In this document: positions 1-7,217 of the stretch, piece after piece
Layout: each line of letters opens with the position of its first letter
Numbering within the stretch: the first letter of the stretch is position 1
Origin: JAVJST01 sp040219295
Lineage (GTDB): Bacteria; Pseudomonadota; Alphaproteobacteria; Rhodospirillales; Casp-alpha2
Length of the DNA: 64,000 nucleotides
NCBI GenBank assembly: GCA_040219295.1
Contig: JAVJST010000001.1
Coordinates: forward strand, 508,794-572,793
Direction: 5' to 3'
Notes under the pieces: model-generated
Database searches by the model: none
What the model was told of the DNA's origin: nothing
What the model saw: the letters and a program-made list of their open reading frames with translations, nothing else
Translations under genes and position numbers: made by a program

Positions 1-309
1 AACGCCTCGCCCTGGGCGACGCTGCGCCACATCCAGATCCCCGCCGCACTGCCCGCGTTCGCTTCCGGTCTCAAGGTTTCGGCCGCCGTTGCGCCAATTG
101 GCGCGGTCGTCGGCGAATGGGTCGGATCGAGCGCCGGACTCGGCTACTTGATGCTGCACGCCAACGCACAGCTCAAAACCGACCTGATGTTTGCAGGCCT
201 CGTCGTGCTCGCGGCCATCGGTCTCACCCTCTACTTCACCATCGATGCGCTGAGCCGCCGGCTGCTGCCGTGGCAAAGCGACGACCTGTCCACCAACGGA
301 GAACCCTGA
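1..309 (+). CDS. ABC transporter permease, C-terminal part (partial)
   Basis: This is the last 102 codons of an inner-membrane ABC permease; its start lies before the window. The visible part opens inside the cytoplasmic EAA loop that contacts the ATPase (ATLRHIQIPAALPAF resembles SsuC/TauC/ThiX-type permeases) and continues through the last membrane helices to a short charged tail. Its stop overlaps the start of the following substrate-binding protein by an ATGA junction, so the two are translationally coupled. That partner is of the NMT1/THI5 class, so import of a thiamine pyrimidine precursor is the most likely role (inferred). The ATPase gene is presumably upstream, outside the window. 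Confidence 0.85.
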   Translation, partial: NASPWATLRHIQIPAALPAFASGLKVSAAVAPIGAVVGEWVGSSAGLGYLMLHANAQLKTDLMFAGLVVLAAIGLTLYFTIDALSRRLLPWQSDDLSTNGEP

Positions 310-1253
310 TGATGCTCCTTCTACGCCCACTGTTCGTCGTCCTCCTCCTGAGCCTGACGGCGCTGCCGGCCAGGGCATCGGAAAAGCTCACGGTGCTCCT
401 CGACTGGTTTGTGAATCCGGATCACGCGCCGCTTGTCGTCGGCCTCGAGGCGGGCCTGTTCGCCGAAGCCGGTCTCGATATCGAACTGATCGCACCGGCG
501 GATCCGAACGATCCGCCGAAGCTGGTGGCCGCCGGGAAAGCCCCGCTCGCAGTATCCTATCAGCCGCAGCTACATATCCAGGCGTCGCAGGGGCTGCCGC
601 TGACGCGGATCGCCACACTCGTCGCCACGCCGCTCAACTCTCTGGTCGTTCTCGACGACGGTCCTGTCAAGGGCATCGCCGACCTCAAGGGCCGCAAGAT
701 CGGTTATTCCGTCGGCGGCTTCGAGGACGCGTTGCTCGGCGCCATGCTCAATGGCGCCGGTCTATCGCTGTCGGAGGTCGAGTTGATCAACGTGAATTTC
801 TCGCTGTCGCCGTCGATTCTGTCCGGACAGGTCGACGCCGTTATCGGCGCGTTCCGCAACTTTGAACTCAACCAGATGGACATTGTCGGTCAGCCGGGCC
901 GCGCCTACTTCCCCGAGGAGCATGGCGTCCCCGCTTACGACGAACTGATCGTCGTTGCCAACAGCGCTAATCTCGACGATCCGCGATTGCCGCGATTCGT
1001 GGATGCCTTGGAAAAGTCGGTGCAGTTCATGTTGAACCATCCCGAGCAATCGTGGCGCATGTTCATCGCGGCCTACCCGGAGCTCGACGACGAGCTGAAT
1101 CGTCGGGCGTGGGCCGATACGCTTCCCCGATTCGCATTGCGTCCCGGTGCGGTCGACCGGGTCCGGTACGAACGGTTCGCGAAGTTTTTGTTGTCCCAGA
1201 GTCTGGTCGACCAAATACCATTAATCGAGAGTTATGCGCGTGATATCCGCTAG
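309..1253 (+). CDS. thiY: ABC transporter substrate-binding protein, NMT1/THI5-like (ThiY type)
   Basis: This is a 314-residue periplasmic binding protein. It has a Sec signal peptide (residues 1 to about 24, hydrophobic core LFVVLLLSLTALPA, then ARAS) and then the NMT1/THI5 fold, opening with LTVLLDWFVNPDHAPLVVG, the region that in ThiY proteins binds formyl-aminopyrimidine or HMP. It should hand the ligand to the permease directly upstream. The start is either of two consecutive ATGs; the first gives the ATGA overlap with the permease stop. The ThiY assignment rests on family resemblance and the permease neighbour. A related aromatic-precursor or sulfonate binding protein is possible, and no thiamine biosynthesis gene lies in the window. 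Confidence 0.8.
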   Translation: MMLLLRPLFVVLLLSLTALPARASEKLTVLLDWFVNPDHAPLVVGLEAGLFAEAGLDIELIAPADPNDPPKLVAAGKAPLAVSYQPQLHIQASQGLPLTRIATLVATPLNSLVVLDDGPVKGIADLKGRKIGYSVGGFEDALLGAMLNGAGLSLSEVELINVNFSLSPSILSGQVDAVIGAFRNFELNQMDIVGQPGRAYFPEEHGVPAYDELIVVANSANLDDPRLPRFVDALEKSVQFMLNHPEQSWRMFIAAYPELDDELNRRAWADTLPRFALRPGAVDRVRYERFAKFLLSQSLVDQIPLIESYARDIR

Positions 1254-1445
1254 TTAGCTTGGCACAACCCATGCCAGCCCTCGATAATCGCCGGATAATC
1301 TGGGATACCAACGTCGTTTTTTACTGGCCTGAGACGACTTGGTCGGTATTCTTCAATCCAAATGAAGGGTCGCGGGACGCGCTCTCGAACAGGCGTAAAC
1401 CCGGAACCCGCTAAGACGGGACAGGACGTACGGGGAGAGGCTGCG

Positions 1446-1937
1446 TTGGCACATCTCATCGGCATGGCCATTTTTCTGGCGGGGCTGTGGCTCGCCCTGT
1501 CTGGCTATCTGCTGGGCTGGCTGTTGGCGCTCGGTGGCGCATCCGTCGCACTGACGGTCTGGATCGTACATCGCATGGAAGTATCCGATCAGGAGGCCTT
1601 CCCGATCCACCTGAGCCCCCGGATCGTGACCTATTATCCCTGGCTGGCGAAGGAGATCGTGCTATCGAACATCGTCGTCGCCAAGGCAATCATCAGCGGC
1701 CGCATCCAACCCGAAGTTTTTACCGTCGATGCGACGCAGGACAGTGAACTGGGGCACGTCGTCTACGCCAATTCGATTACCCTGACGCCGGGAACAATTA
1801 CCACCGGGGTCGAGGACGCCAGGGTCACCGTACACGCCCTGTTGAAGGAGACCGCGGACGGCGTCCGCGGGGGCGAAATGGACCGCCGGATCTCCCACAT
1901 GACCAACTCCCGCAAAAGAAACGGCGCGGCTGCATGA
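1446..1937 (+). CDS. mrpE: Mrp-type Na+/H+ antiporter subunit E
   Basis: This is a 163-residue MnhE/MrpE/MbhA-family membrane protein and the first gene of the Mrp-like operon. Two hydrophobic N-terminal segments (GMAIFLAGLWLALSGYLLGW and the stretch after it) precede a cytoplasmic domain carrying the family core SITLTPGTITTGVED. I chose a TTG start because GGGGAGAGG ends five bases before it and the resulting length is normal for MrpE. An in-frame ATG 28 codons upstream would add a charged, non-homologous leader. The stop overlaps the mrpF start in ATGA. The 192 bases before this gene hold no ORF and presumably carry the operon promoter. Confidence 0.9.
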   Translation: MAHLIGMAIFLAGLWLALSGYLLGWLLALGGASVALTVWIVHRMEVSDQEAFPIHLSPRIVTYYPWLAKEIVLSNIVVAKAIISGRIQPEVFTVDATQDSELGHVVYANSITLTPGTITTGVEDARVTVHALLKETADGVRGGEMDRRISHMTNSRKRNGAAA

Positions 1938-2224
1938 TGTTCGCTGTCGCCGCCGCCGCCGTCATCGTCTGCATGGGACTGACGCTCGCCCGGGCCGCCC
2001 TCGGACCGACCGTTTTCGACCGTATTCTGGCGGTCAACACGTTTGGCACCCTGACGGTTATCCTGATCTGCGTCTGGAACTTCCTTGACGGCCGGCCGGA
2101 GTTTCTCGACATCGCACTGGTCTACTCGCTGATCAACTTCATCGGTACGGTTGCGGTAACCCGCTACATTCGCGACTCCCACTTCAGTGATCCCGAAGAT
2201 CACGATGGCAAGGGAGACATCTGA
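1934..2224 (+). CDS. mrpF: Mrp-type antiporter subunit F
   Basis: This is a 96-residue MnhF/MrpF/MbhB-family protein with three predicted membrane helices. The family signature is visible as LGPTVFDRILAVNTFGTL followed by FLDIALVYSLINFIG. MrpF is a small structural subunit of the Mrp complex in the inner membrane. The length is normal, and ATGA overlaps with both neighbours indicate coupled translation. Confidence 0.93.
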   Translation: MMFAVAAAAVIVCMGLTLARAALGPTVFDRILAVNTFGTLTVILICVWNFLDGRPEFLDIALVYSLINFIGTVAVTRYIRDSHFSDPEDHDGKGDI

Positions 2225-2592
2225 TGGGCGCCGCGGAGCAGATTCTCGACGTCTTGAGCTGGGCCTCGATCATCGTTGGTTCGGTGTTCTGTGTCATCGG
2301 CGCGATCGGCGTTGTTCGCATGCCGGATGTCTTTACCCGGATGCACGCGGCCAGCCTGATTGAAACCATGGGCGCCGCCGGGATCCTGCTGGGCCTGGGG
2401 ATTCAGGCCGGATTATCACTAGTTTCGCTGAAGCTCTTCATCATCTTCGCGTTTCTGTTCTTCACCAATCCGACAACGACCCATGCGCTCGCCAGAGCGC
2501 TCTACCATGCTGGCGTGATTCCGGTCACCCGGTTCAACAACGGCGACCAGGCAGCCGATGACAAGAAGGAGGCCGAGCCATCGACCACCTGA
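2224..2592 (+). CDS. mrpG: Mrp-type antiporter subunit G
   Basis: This is a 122-residue MnhG/MrpG/MbhC-family protein with three membrane helices. The diagnostic motif is FCVIGAIGVVRMPDVFTRMH, and the second diagnostic stretch FFTNPTTTHALARA follows. The C-terminal tail is charged (DDKKEAEPSTT). The reading frame runs past the strong AAGGAGG that serves the next gene, so the two probably overlap. Confidence 0.93.
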   Translation: MGAAEQILDVLSWASIIVGSVFCVIGAIGVVRMPDVFTRMHAASLIETMGAAGILLGLGIQAGLSLVSLKLFIIFAFLFFTNPTTTHALARALYHAGVIPVTRFNNGDQAADDKKEAEPSTT

Positions 2593-2606
2593 TTATCATT
2601 TCGCTG

Positions 2607-3143
2607 ATGAGCCTGATGGGCTTCACCGGTCTCGTCATTCTGAGAATTCGCGACCTGTTCGGCGTCGTCATGCTCTCGGGCATCTACAGCCTGCTGGGCG
2701 CCATGGTCTATGTCGTCATGGATGCCGTCGATGTCGCCTTTACCGAAGCCGCCGTCGGCGCAGGCATTTCGACGGTGCTGATGCTGGCCACTCTGGCGTT
2801 GACCACGCGCACGGAACGGGCATCGAAAGGACTTCGCCCAATGCCGCTCATCGTCGTGTTGGCGACGGGCGGAATGCTGTTCTACGCCACCCTGGACATG
2901 CCGCACTACGGCGATCCGGAAGCGCCGATCCATCGCCACGTCGGGCCCCACTACATCGAAAAATCGGCTGAGGAAGTCGGCCCGCCCAACATCGTCACCT
3001 CGGTGTTGGCGAGTTACCGCGGCTACGACACGCTGGGCGAGGTCTTCGTCATCTTCACCGCGGCAATGGGTGTGCTGACCATCATCGGCCGCGTGCCCCG
3101 GCGCCAGCGCGAAGGCAGGAAAGATACCGGAGGGCCGGCATGA
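2607..3143 (+). CDS. DUF4040 / MrpA C-terminal-like subunit (MbhD-MbhE fusion)
   Basis: This is a membrane protein of about 178 residues equivalent to the C-terminal end of MrpA, here a free-standing gene. Residues 1-75 form a DUF4040/MbhD unit (FTGLVILRIRDLFGVVMLSG, then FTEAAVGAGISTVLM). Residues 80-170 form an MbhE-like unit ending in SYRGYDTLGEVFVIFTAAMG. In MBH and Mrp complexes this part links the antiporter subunits to the small subunits. The called start is the first ATG, but a perfect AAGGAGG lies seven bases before an in-frame ATC at 2580 that would give MDHLIIISLMSL, so the real N-terminus may be nine residues longer. The stop overlaps mrpB in ATGA. Confidence 0.85.
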   Translation: MSLMGFTGLVILRIRDLFGVVMLSGIYSLLGAMVYVVMDAVDVAFTEAAVGAGISTVLMLATLALTTRTERASKGLRPMPLIVVLATGGMLFYATLDMPHYGDPEAPIHRHVGPHYIEKSAEEVGPPNIVTSVLASYRGYDTLGEVFVIFTAAMGVLTIIGRVPRRQREGRKDTGGPA

Positions 3144-3559
3144 AGGAGAAACCCGTCCTCCGAGTCGTTTCCAAGATTCTGATCGCGCCGATCATGTTGT
3201 TCGCGCTCTACGTCCAGTTTCACGGCGACTTCGGGCCCGGTGGCGGTTTTCAGGCAGGCGTGATCTTCGCCAGCGCGTTCATCATTTACGCGTTGATTTA
3301 CGGCGGACGGGCTTCGCGCGCAGTGGCCCCGCCGTGGGTCACGCGGCTCTGCCTCGTGATCGGCGTACTGCTCTACGCTGGTACCGGGATCGTCGGCATG
3401 CTGCTGGGCGGCAACTACCTCAACTACTCGGTTCTCGCCGACGACCATCACGCTGGCCAGCATCTCGGCATCATGGTCATCGAGTTTGGCGTCGGCATGA
3501 CCGTTGCCGCGGCGATGATCACCATCTTCAATACCTTCGCGCGGTATCGGAACGACTGA
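3140..3559 (+). CDS. mrpB: Mrp-type antiporter subunit B
   Basis: This is a 139-residue MnhB/MrpB/MbhF-family protein with four membrane helices. The typical motifs are FALYVQFHGDFGPGGGFQAG near residues 22-41 and a conserved GMLLGGNYLNYS stretch. It follows the DUF4040 gene with an ATGA overlap and precedes mrpC by 11 bases. It is a structural subunit between the antiporter modules in solved Mrp and MBH complexes (family knowledge). Confidence 0.93.
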   Translation: MKEKPVLRVVSKILIAPIMLFALYVQFHGDFGPGGGFQAGVIFASAFIIYALIYGGRASRAVAPPWVTRLCLVIGVLLYAGTGIVGMLLGGNYLNYSVLADDHHAGQHLGIMVIEFGVGMTVAAAMITIFNTFARYRND

Positions 3560-3570
3560 GGGAAACGGGT

Positions 3571-3984
3571 ATGGATGCCTTGACGTTCAGCGACTCCGCG
3601 TGGACCGGCCTATACAATTACTGGGTCGTCATCGTCCTGATGATGATCGGGTTCTACATCGTTATCGCCCAGGAAAACCTGATCAAGAAGATCGTCGGTC
3701 TGAACGTCTTCCAGGTTTCGGTGTTCCTGCTTTACATCTCGATGGCGAACGTCGAGGGCGGCACGGCGCCGATCCTCAACGATGACTATACGCTCTATTC
3801 GAACCCGCTGCCGCACGTGCTGATCCTGACGGCCATCGTCGTCGGCGTCGCCACCACGGCGCTCGGTCTTGCGCTCGTCGTCCGCATCCGGAACGCGTAC
3901 GACACCATCGAGGACGACGAGATAGCGGAAATGGAGAACAGACAGGAAGAAGCCGAACGGGTCGGCGCGGGGAACGCTGGATGA
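3571..3984 (+). CDS. mrpC: Mrp-type antiporter subunit C (NuoK-like)
   Basis: This is a 137-residue NuoK/MnhC/MbhG-family protein with three membrane helices. The first (YWVVIVLMMIGFYIVIAQ) and second (VGLNVFQVSVFLLYISMANV) are followed by a loop with PLPHVLILTAIVVGVATTAL, the NuoK-like signature. A charged tail of about 30 residues (IEDDEIAEMENRQEEAERVG) extends past the core. The start codon is placed after the mrpB stop, because the longer open frame to the left lies inside mrpB. The stop overlaps the next gene by ATGA. Confidence 0.9.
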   Translation: MDALTFSDSAWTGLYNYWVVIVLMMIGFYIVIAQENLIKKIVGLNVFQVSVFLLYISMANVEGGTAPILNDDYTLYSNPLPHVLILTAIVVGVATTALGLALVVRIRNAYDTIEDDEIAEMENRQEEAERVGAGNAG

Positions 3985-5462
3985 GCATCGCCGAGCATTA
4001 CATCATCCTGGTGGTCGTCGTGCCGCTGATGGCGGCGCCCGTCTGCGTGGTCCTGCGCAATCCGTCCGCCTGCTGGTTATGGTCGGCACTCGCCACGGCG
4101 GCGTCGTTCGCCATGTCCCTCGCCATTCTCGGCGATGTCCGCGAGGCCGGCGTCATCTCCTACGAGCTCGGCGACTGGATCGCGCCGTTCGGGATCGAGT
4201 ACCGGGCCGATATGCTGACGGCGCTGATCCTGATCATCGTCAGCGGCATCGGCCTGGTCGCCATGCCGTTCATGGCGCACAGCGTGGCGCGCGAGATCCC
4301 GAGGGAACGCGGTTATCTCTACTACACGATGTACCTGCTCTGCTTCACCGGACTGCTCGGTATGACGGTCACCGGAGATGCCTTCAACCTGTTCGTATTC
4401 CTCGAGATTTCGTCGCTCTCGACCTACGTCCTGATCAGCCTCGGCAAGGACCGGCGCGCGCTGACCGCGGCGCTGCGTTACCTGATCCTGGGAACCATCG
4501 GCGCGACATTCTATGTGATCGGCGTCGGCCTGATGTACATGTCGACCGGCACCCTGAACATTGCCGATCTCAACATCCTGATTCCCGTCGTGATCGAATC
4601 GCGGACGGTCCAGGCGGCTTTGGCATTCCTCACCGTTGGCGTCTGCCTCAAACTCGCGCTGTTTCCGCTTCATGTCTGGCTGCCGAGCGCCTATGCCTAC
4701 GCACCTTCGGCCGTCACCGTGTTCCTCGCGGCGACCGCCACGAAAGTCGCCGTCTACGCCCTGATCCGCCTTTACTTCACCGTGTTCAGCGGGGTCAACG
4801 CGACGATCATGCCGGTGGTCGGGGAAATCTGGCTGGTCCTCGCGGTCGCCGGCATGTTCGCGGGTTCGCTGGTGGCGATCTACCAGACCGACATCAAGCG
4901 CATGCTCGCGTATTCGAGCGTTGCGCAGATCGGCTACATCATTCTCGGCCTGAGCTTCGCCACCGAAACCGGCATCACTGCCGGCCTGATCCACCTGTTC
5001 AATCACGCGATCATGAAGGGCGCACTGTTCATGGCGCTTGGCTGTGTCGTGTTTCACGTCGGCCGGGCCCATATCGGCGATCTCGCCGGTATCGGCAAGC
5101 GCATGCCGCTGACCGCCGCGGCCTTCGTCCTCGGCGGGCTCAGCCTGATCGGCGTTCCCGGCACGGTCGGCTTCATCTCCAAGTGGTACCTGATCGACGC
5201 CGCGCTCACGGAAGGCCTGTGGATCGTCGCCGCGCTGATCCTGATCAGCTCGCTGCTCGCGGTTATCTACATCTGGCGCGTCGTTGAGGTCATGTATTTC
5301 GCACCGGCCGACGCACCGGTTGATCGTCAGGAGGCGCCCGCCAGCATGGTCCTGCCGATGTGGCTGTTAGTCGGCGCCGCGGTCTACTTCGGCATCGATG
5401 CGACGACGACGCTCGACATCGCCGGCAGTGCGGCGCAGGCGCTGGTGGAGGTCGGCCGATGA
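3981..5462 (+). CDS. mrpD: Mrp antiporter subunit D (proton-translocating, NuoM/NuoN-like)
   Basis: This is a 493-residue, roughly 14-helix proton_antipo_M protein, the cation/proton pumping unit. All key charged positions of the family are visible: the TM5 glutamate (FLEISSLSTYV, E142), the TM7 lysine (LKLALFPLHVWLP, K224), a TM8 lysine (TATKVAVYALI, K255), a lysine in HAIMKGALFM (K346) and the TM12 lysine (GFISKWYLI, K401). It is the first of three paralogues in the operon. It is translationally coupled to mrpC upstream and to the second paralogue downstream by ATGA overlaps. Sodium versus proton or potassium specificity cannot be read from the sequence. Confidence 0.9.
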   Translation: MSIAEHYIILVVVVPLMAAPVCVVLRNPSACWLWSALATAASFAMSLAILGDVREAGVISYELGDWIAPFGIEYRADMLTALILIIVSGIGLVAMPFMAHSVAREIPRERGYLYYTMYLLCFTGLLGMTVTGDAFNLFVFLEISSLSTYVLISLGKDRRALTAALRYLILGTIGATFYVIGVGLMYMSTGTLNIADLNILIPVVIESRTVQAALAFLTVGVCLKLALFPLHVWLPSAYAYAPSAVTVFLAATATKVAVYALIRLYFTVFSGVNATIMPVVGEIWLVLAVAGMFAGSLVAIYQTDIKRMLAYSSVAQIGYIILGLSFATETGITAGLIHLFNHAIMKGALFMALGCVVFHVGRAHIGDLAGIGKRMPLTAAAFVLGGLSLIGVPGTVGFISKWYLIDAALTEGLWIVAALILISSLLAVIYIWRVVEVMYFAPADAPVDRQEAPASMVLPMWLLVGAAVYFGIDATTTLDIAGSAAQALVEVGR

Positions 5463-6934
5463 GCCCGGAAATCTCCCTCCTGGCGGCCATCGCACTGCCA
5501 CTCGTCGCGACCATCCCGATCGCCATCGCCGGCGATTATCCCAACGTTCGCGAGGCCGTCTCGATCGCCGTCGCGACCACGGTGTTCATCCTCGTTGTCC
5601 AAGTCTACAACGCCTTCAGCGCCGGCGTGCCCGTCGAGGTCACCCTGCTGGAAATGCTGCCTGGCCTGACGATCACCTTCAAGGTCGAGCCGCTGGGCAT
5701 GATTTTCGCCGGCATCGCGAGTTTCCTCTGGATCGTGACCACGGTCTACGCCATCGGTTACATGCGCGGCCATCACGAACGCAACCAGACCCGTTTCTTC
5801 ATCTGTTTCGCCGTCGCCATCGGCTCGGCGCTCGGCGTCGCGTTTGCCGGCAACATGGTGACACTGTTCCTGTGCTACGAGGTGCTCACGGTGTCGACGT
5901 TCCCGCTCGTCGCCCACCACGGCACGGAGGAATCCAAGAAAGCGGGCCGGACCTATCTCGGCATCCTGCTCGGCACCTCCGTCGGGCTGCAGTTGTTCGC
6001 CATCATCTGGACCTGGGTGCTGACCGGCACCCTCGATTTCCGTGACGGCGGCGTGTTCGACGATTCCATCCAGGGACCGTTCGTCGGCATTCTGCTTGCG
6101 CTTTACGTCTACGGCATCGGCAAGGCCGCCCTGATGCCGGTCCACCGTTGGCTGCCCGCCGCCATGGTCGCGCCGACCCCGGTCAGCGCGCTGCTGCACG
6201 CCGTTGCTGTCGTCAAGGCCGGTGTGTTCACGGTGGTCAAGGTGGTGGTCTACATCTTCGGCATCGACCTGCTGGCGGCCGAACCGTCGGCCGGGTGGCT
6301 CGTCTACATGGCCGGGTTCACCATCATCGCCGCCTCCGTGGTCGCCATGCGCCAGGACAATCTCAAGCGCCGGCTGGCCTATTCGACGGTCAGCCAGTTG
6401 TCATACGTCATCATCGCCGCGGCGCTGCTGACGCCGCTCTCGGAGGTCGGCGCCGCGTTCCACATCGCCGCCCACGCCTTTGGCAAGATAACCCTGTTCT
6501 TCGCCGCCGGCTCGATCCTCGTCGCCGCGCACAAGACCAACGTCAGCCAGCTCAACGGCATCGGGCGGCGCATGCCGATCACGATGGCGGCGTTCGCCAT
6601 CGGTGCGCTGTCGATGATCGGCCTGCCGCCGACCGCAGGTTTCGTCTCGAAATGGTATATCCTGCAGGGCGCAATCGCGGCCGATCACATGGTTGCGGCC
6701 GCCGTCGTCGTCATTTCGACGCTGCTGAACGCGGCATACTTCCTGCCGATCGTGTTCGCGGCGTTCTTCCGCAAGGAAGACGTTCCGGAGCACGCCGACG
6801 AACACGGCGACGGACACGGCGAGGCACCGCTGCCGATGGTGCTGGCCATTTCGGTCACCGCGGTCGGGACGGTCGTCCTGTTCTTCTGGCCGGACGTCGC
6901 GCTCGACCTGGCGCAGGGCATGATGGGACTGTGA
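5459..6934 (+). CDS. second antiporter-like subunit (NuoL/MrpA-N-like)
   Basis: This is a 491-residue proton_antipo_M protein that is closer to NuoL and the MrpA N-terminal module than to MrpD. It has the hallmark HRWLPAAMVAPTPVSALLH followed by VAVVKAGVF. The TM5 glutamate (LCYEVLTVSTFP), the TM7 lysine (YGIGKAALMPVH) and the TM12 lysine (AGFVSKWYI) are all present, so it should be pump-competent. A histidine- and acid-rich cytoplasmic or periplasmic loop (EHADEHGDGHGE) near residue 445 could bind metal or buffer protons (inference). It probably replaces the missing N-terminal part of MrpA. It overlaps the previous gene by four bases. Confidence 0.88.
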   Translation: MSPEISLLAAIALPLVATIPIAIAGDYPNVREAVSIAVATTVFILVVQVYNAFSAGVPVEVTLLEMLPGLTITFKVEPLGMIFAGIASFLWIVTTVYAIGYMRGHHERNQTRFFICFAVAIGSALGVAFAGNMVTLFLCYEVLTVSTFPLVAHHGTEESKKAGRTYLGILLGTSVGLQLFAIIWTWVLTGTLDFRDGGVFDDSIQGPFVGILLALYVYGIGKAALMPVHRWLPAAMVAPTPVSALLHAVAVVKAGVFTVVKVVVYIFGIDLLAAEPSAGWLVYMAGFTIIAASVVAMRQDNLKRRLAYSTVSQLSYVIIAAALLTPLSEVGAAFHIAAHAFGKITLFFAAGSILVAAHKTNVSQLNGIGRRMPITMAAFAIGALSMIGLPPTAGFVSKWYILQGAIAADHMVAAAVVVISTLLNAAYFLPIVFAAFFRKEDVPEHADEHGDGHGEAPLPMVLAISVTAVGTVVLFFWPDVALDLAQGMMGL

Positions 6935-6935
6935 G

Positions 6936-7217
6936 ATGACTGAGCAAACGACACCGGCCAATCCGGCACCCGGCGAACACCGTGAGCACTGGCTGCGCCG
7001 GTCGTCCAGCATCAGGCTGATGTGGCGCGGCGGTATCGTCGTCCTCGCGCTGCTCGCCCTGCTCGATCTCGTCGTCGAGCCGCACCCGCACTTCGGCATC
7101 GACGGCACGTTCGGTTTCTACTCCTGGTACGGCCTGCTGACCTGCGTCGCCATGGTCGTCGTCGCCAAGGGTCTCGGCATCTTCCTAAAGCGCCCGGATG
7201 ATTACTATGACGATTGA
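6936..7217 (+). CDS. small two-helix membrane protein of the Mrp-like operon, unknown
   Basis: I do not recognise this 93-residue protein as a standard Mrp subunit. A soluble, proline- and charge-rich N-terminus (about 30 residues) precedes two hydrophobic helices (GGIVVLALLALLDLVV and LLTCVAMVVVAKGLGIFL). These are separated by a loop with EPHPHFGIDGTFGFYSWYG, and an acidic end DDYYDD follows. It starts one base after the preceding stop and overlaps the next gene by 11 to 20 bases, so it is translated as part of the operon and is very likely a dedicated accessory subunit lying between the second and third antiporter-like subunits. Confidence 0.8.
   Translation: MTEQTTPANPAPGEHREHWLRRSSSIRLMWRGGIVVLALLALLDLVVEPHPHFGIDGTFGFYSWYGLLTCVAMVVVAKGLGIFLKRPDDYYDD

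Noticed and set aside
4077..5072. Long minus-strand ORF opposite mrpD
   Set aside because: Its product is low-complexity, rich in Asp, Arg, His and Gln without any domain, which is the typical antisense shadow of a GC-rich membrane protein gene; mrpD on the other strand is unmistakable.
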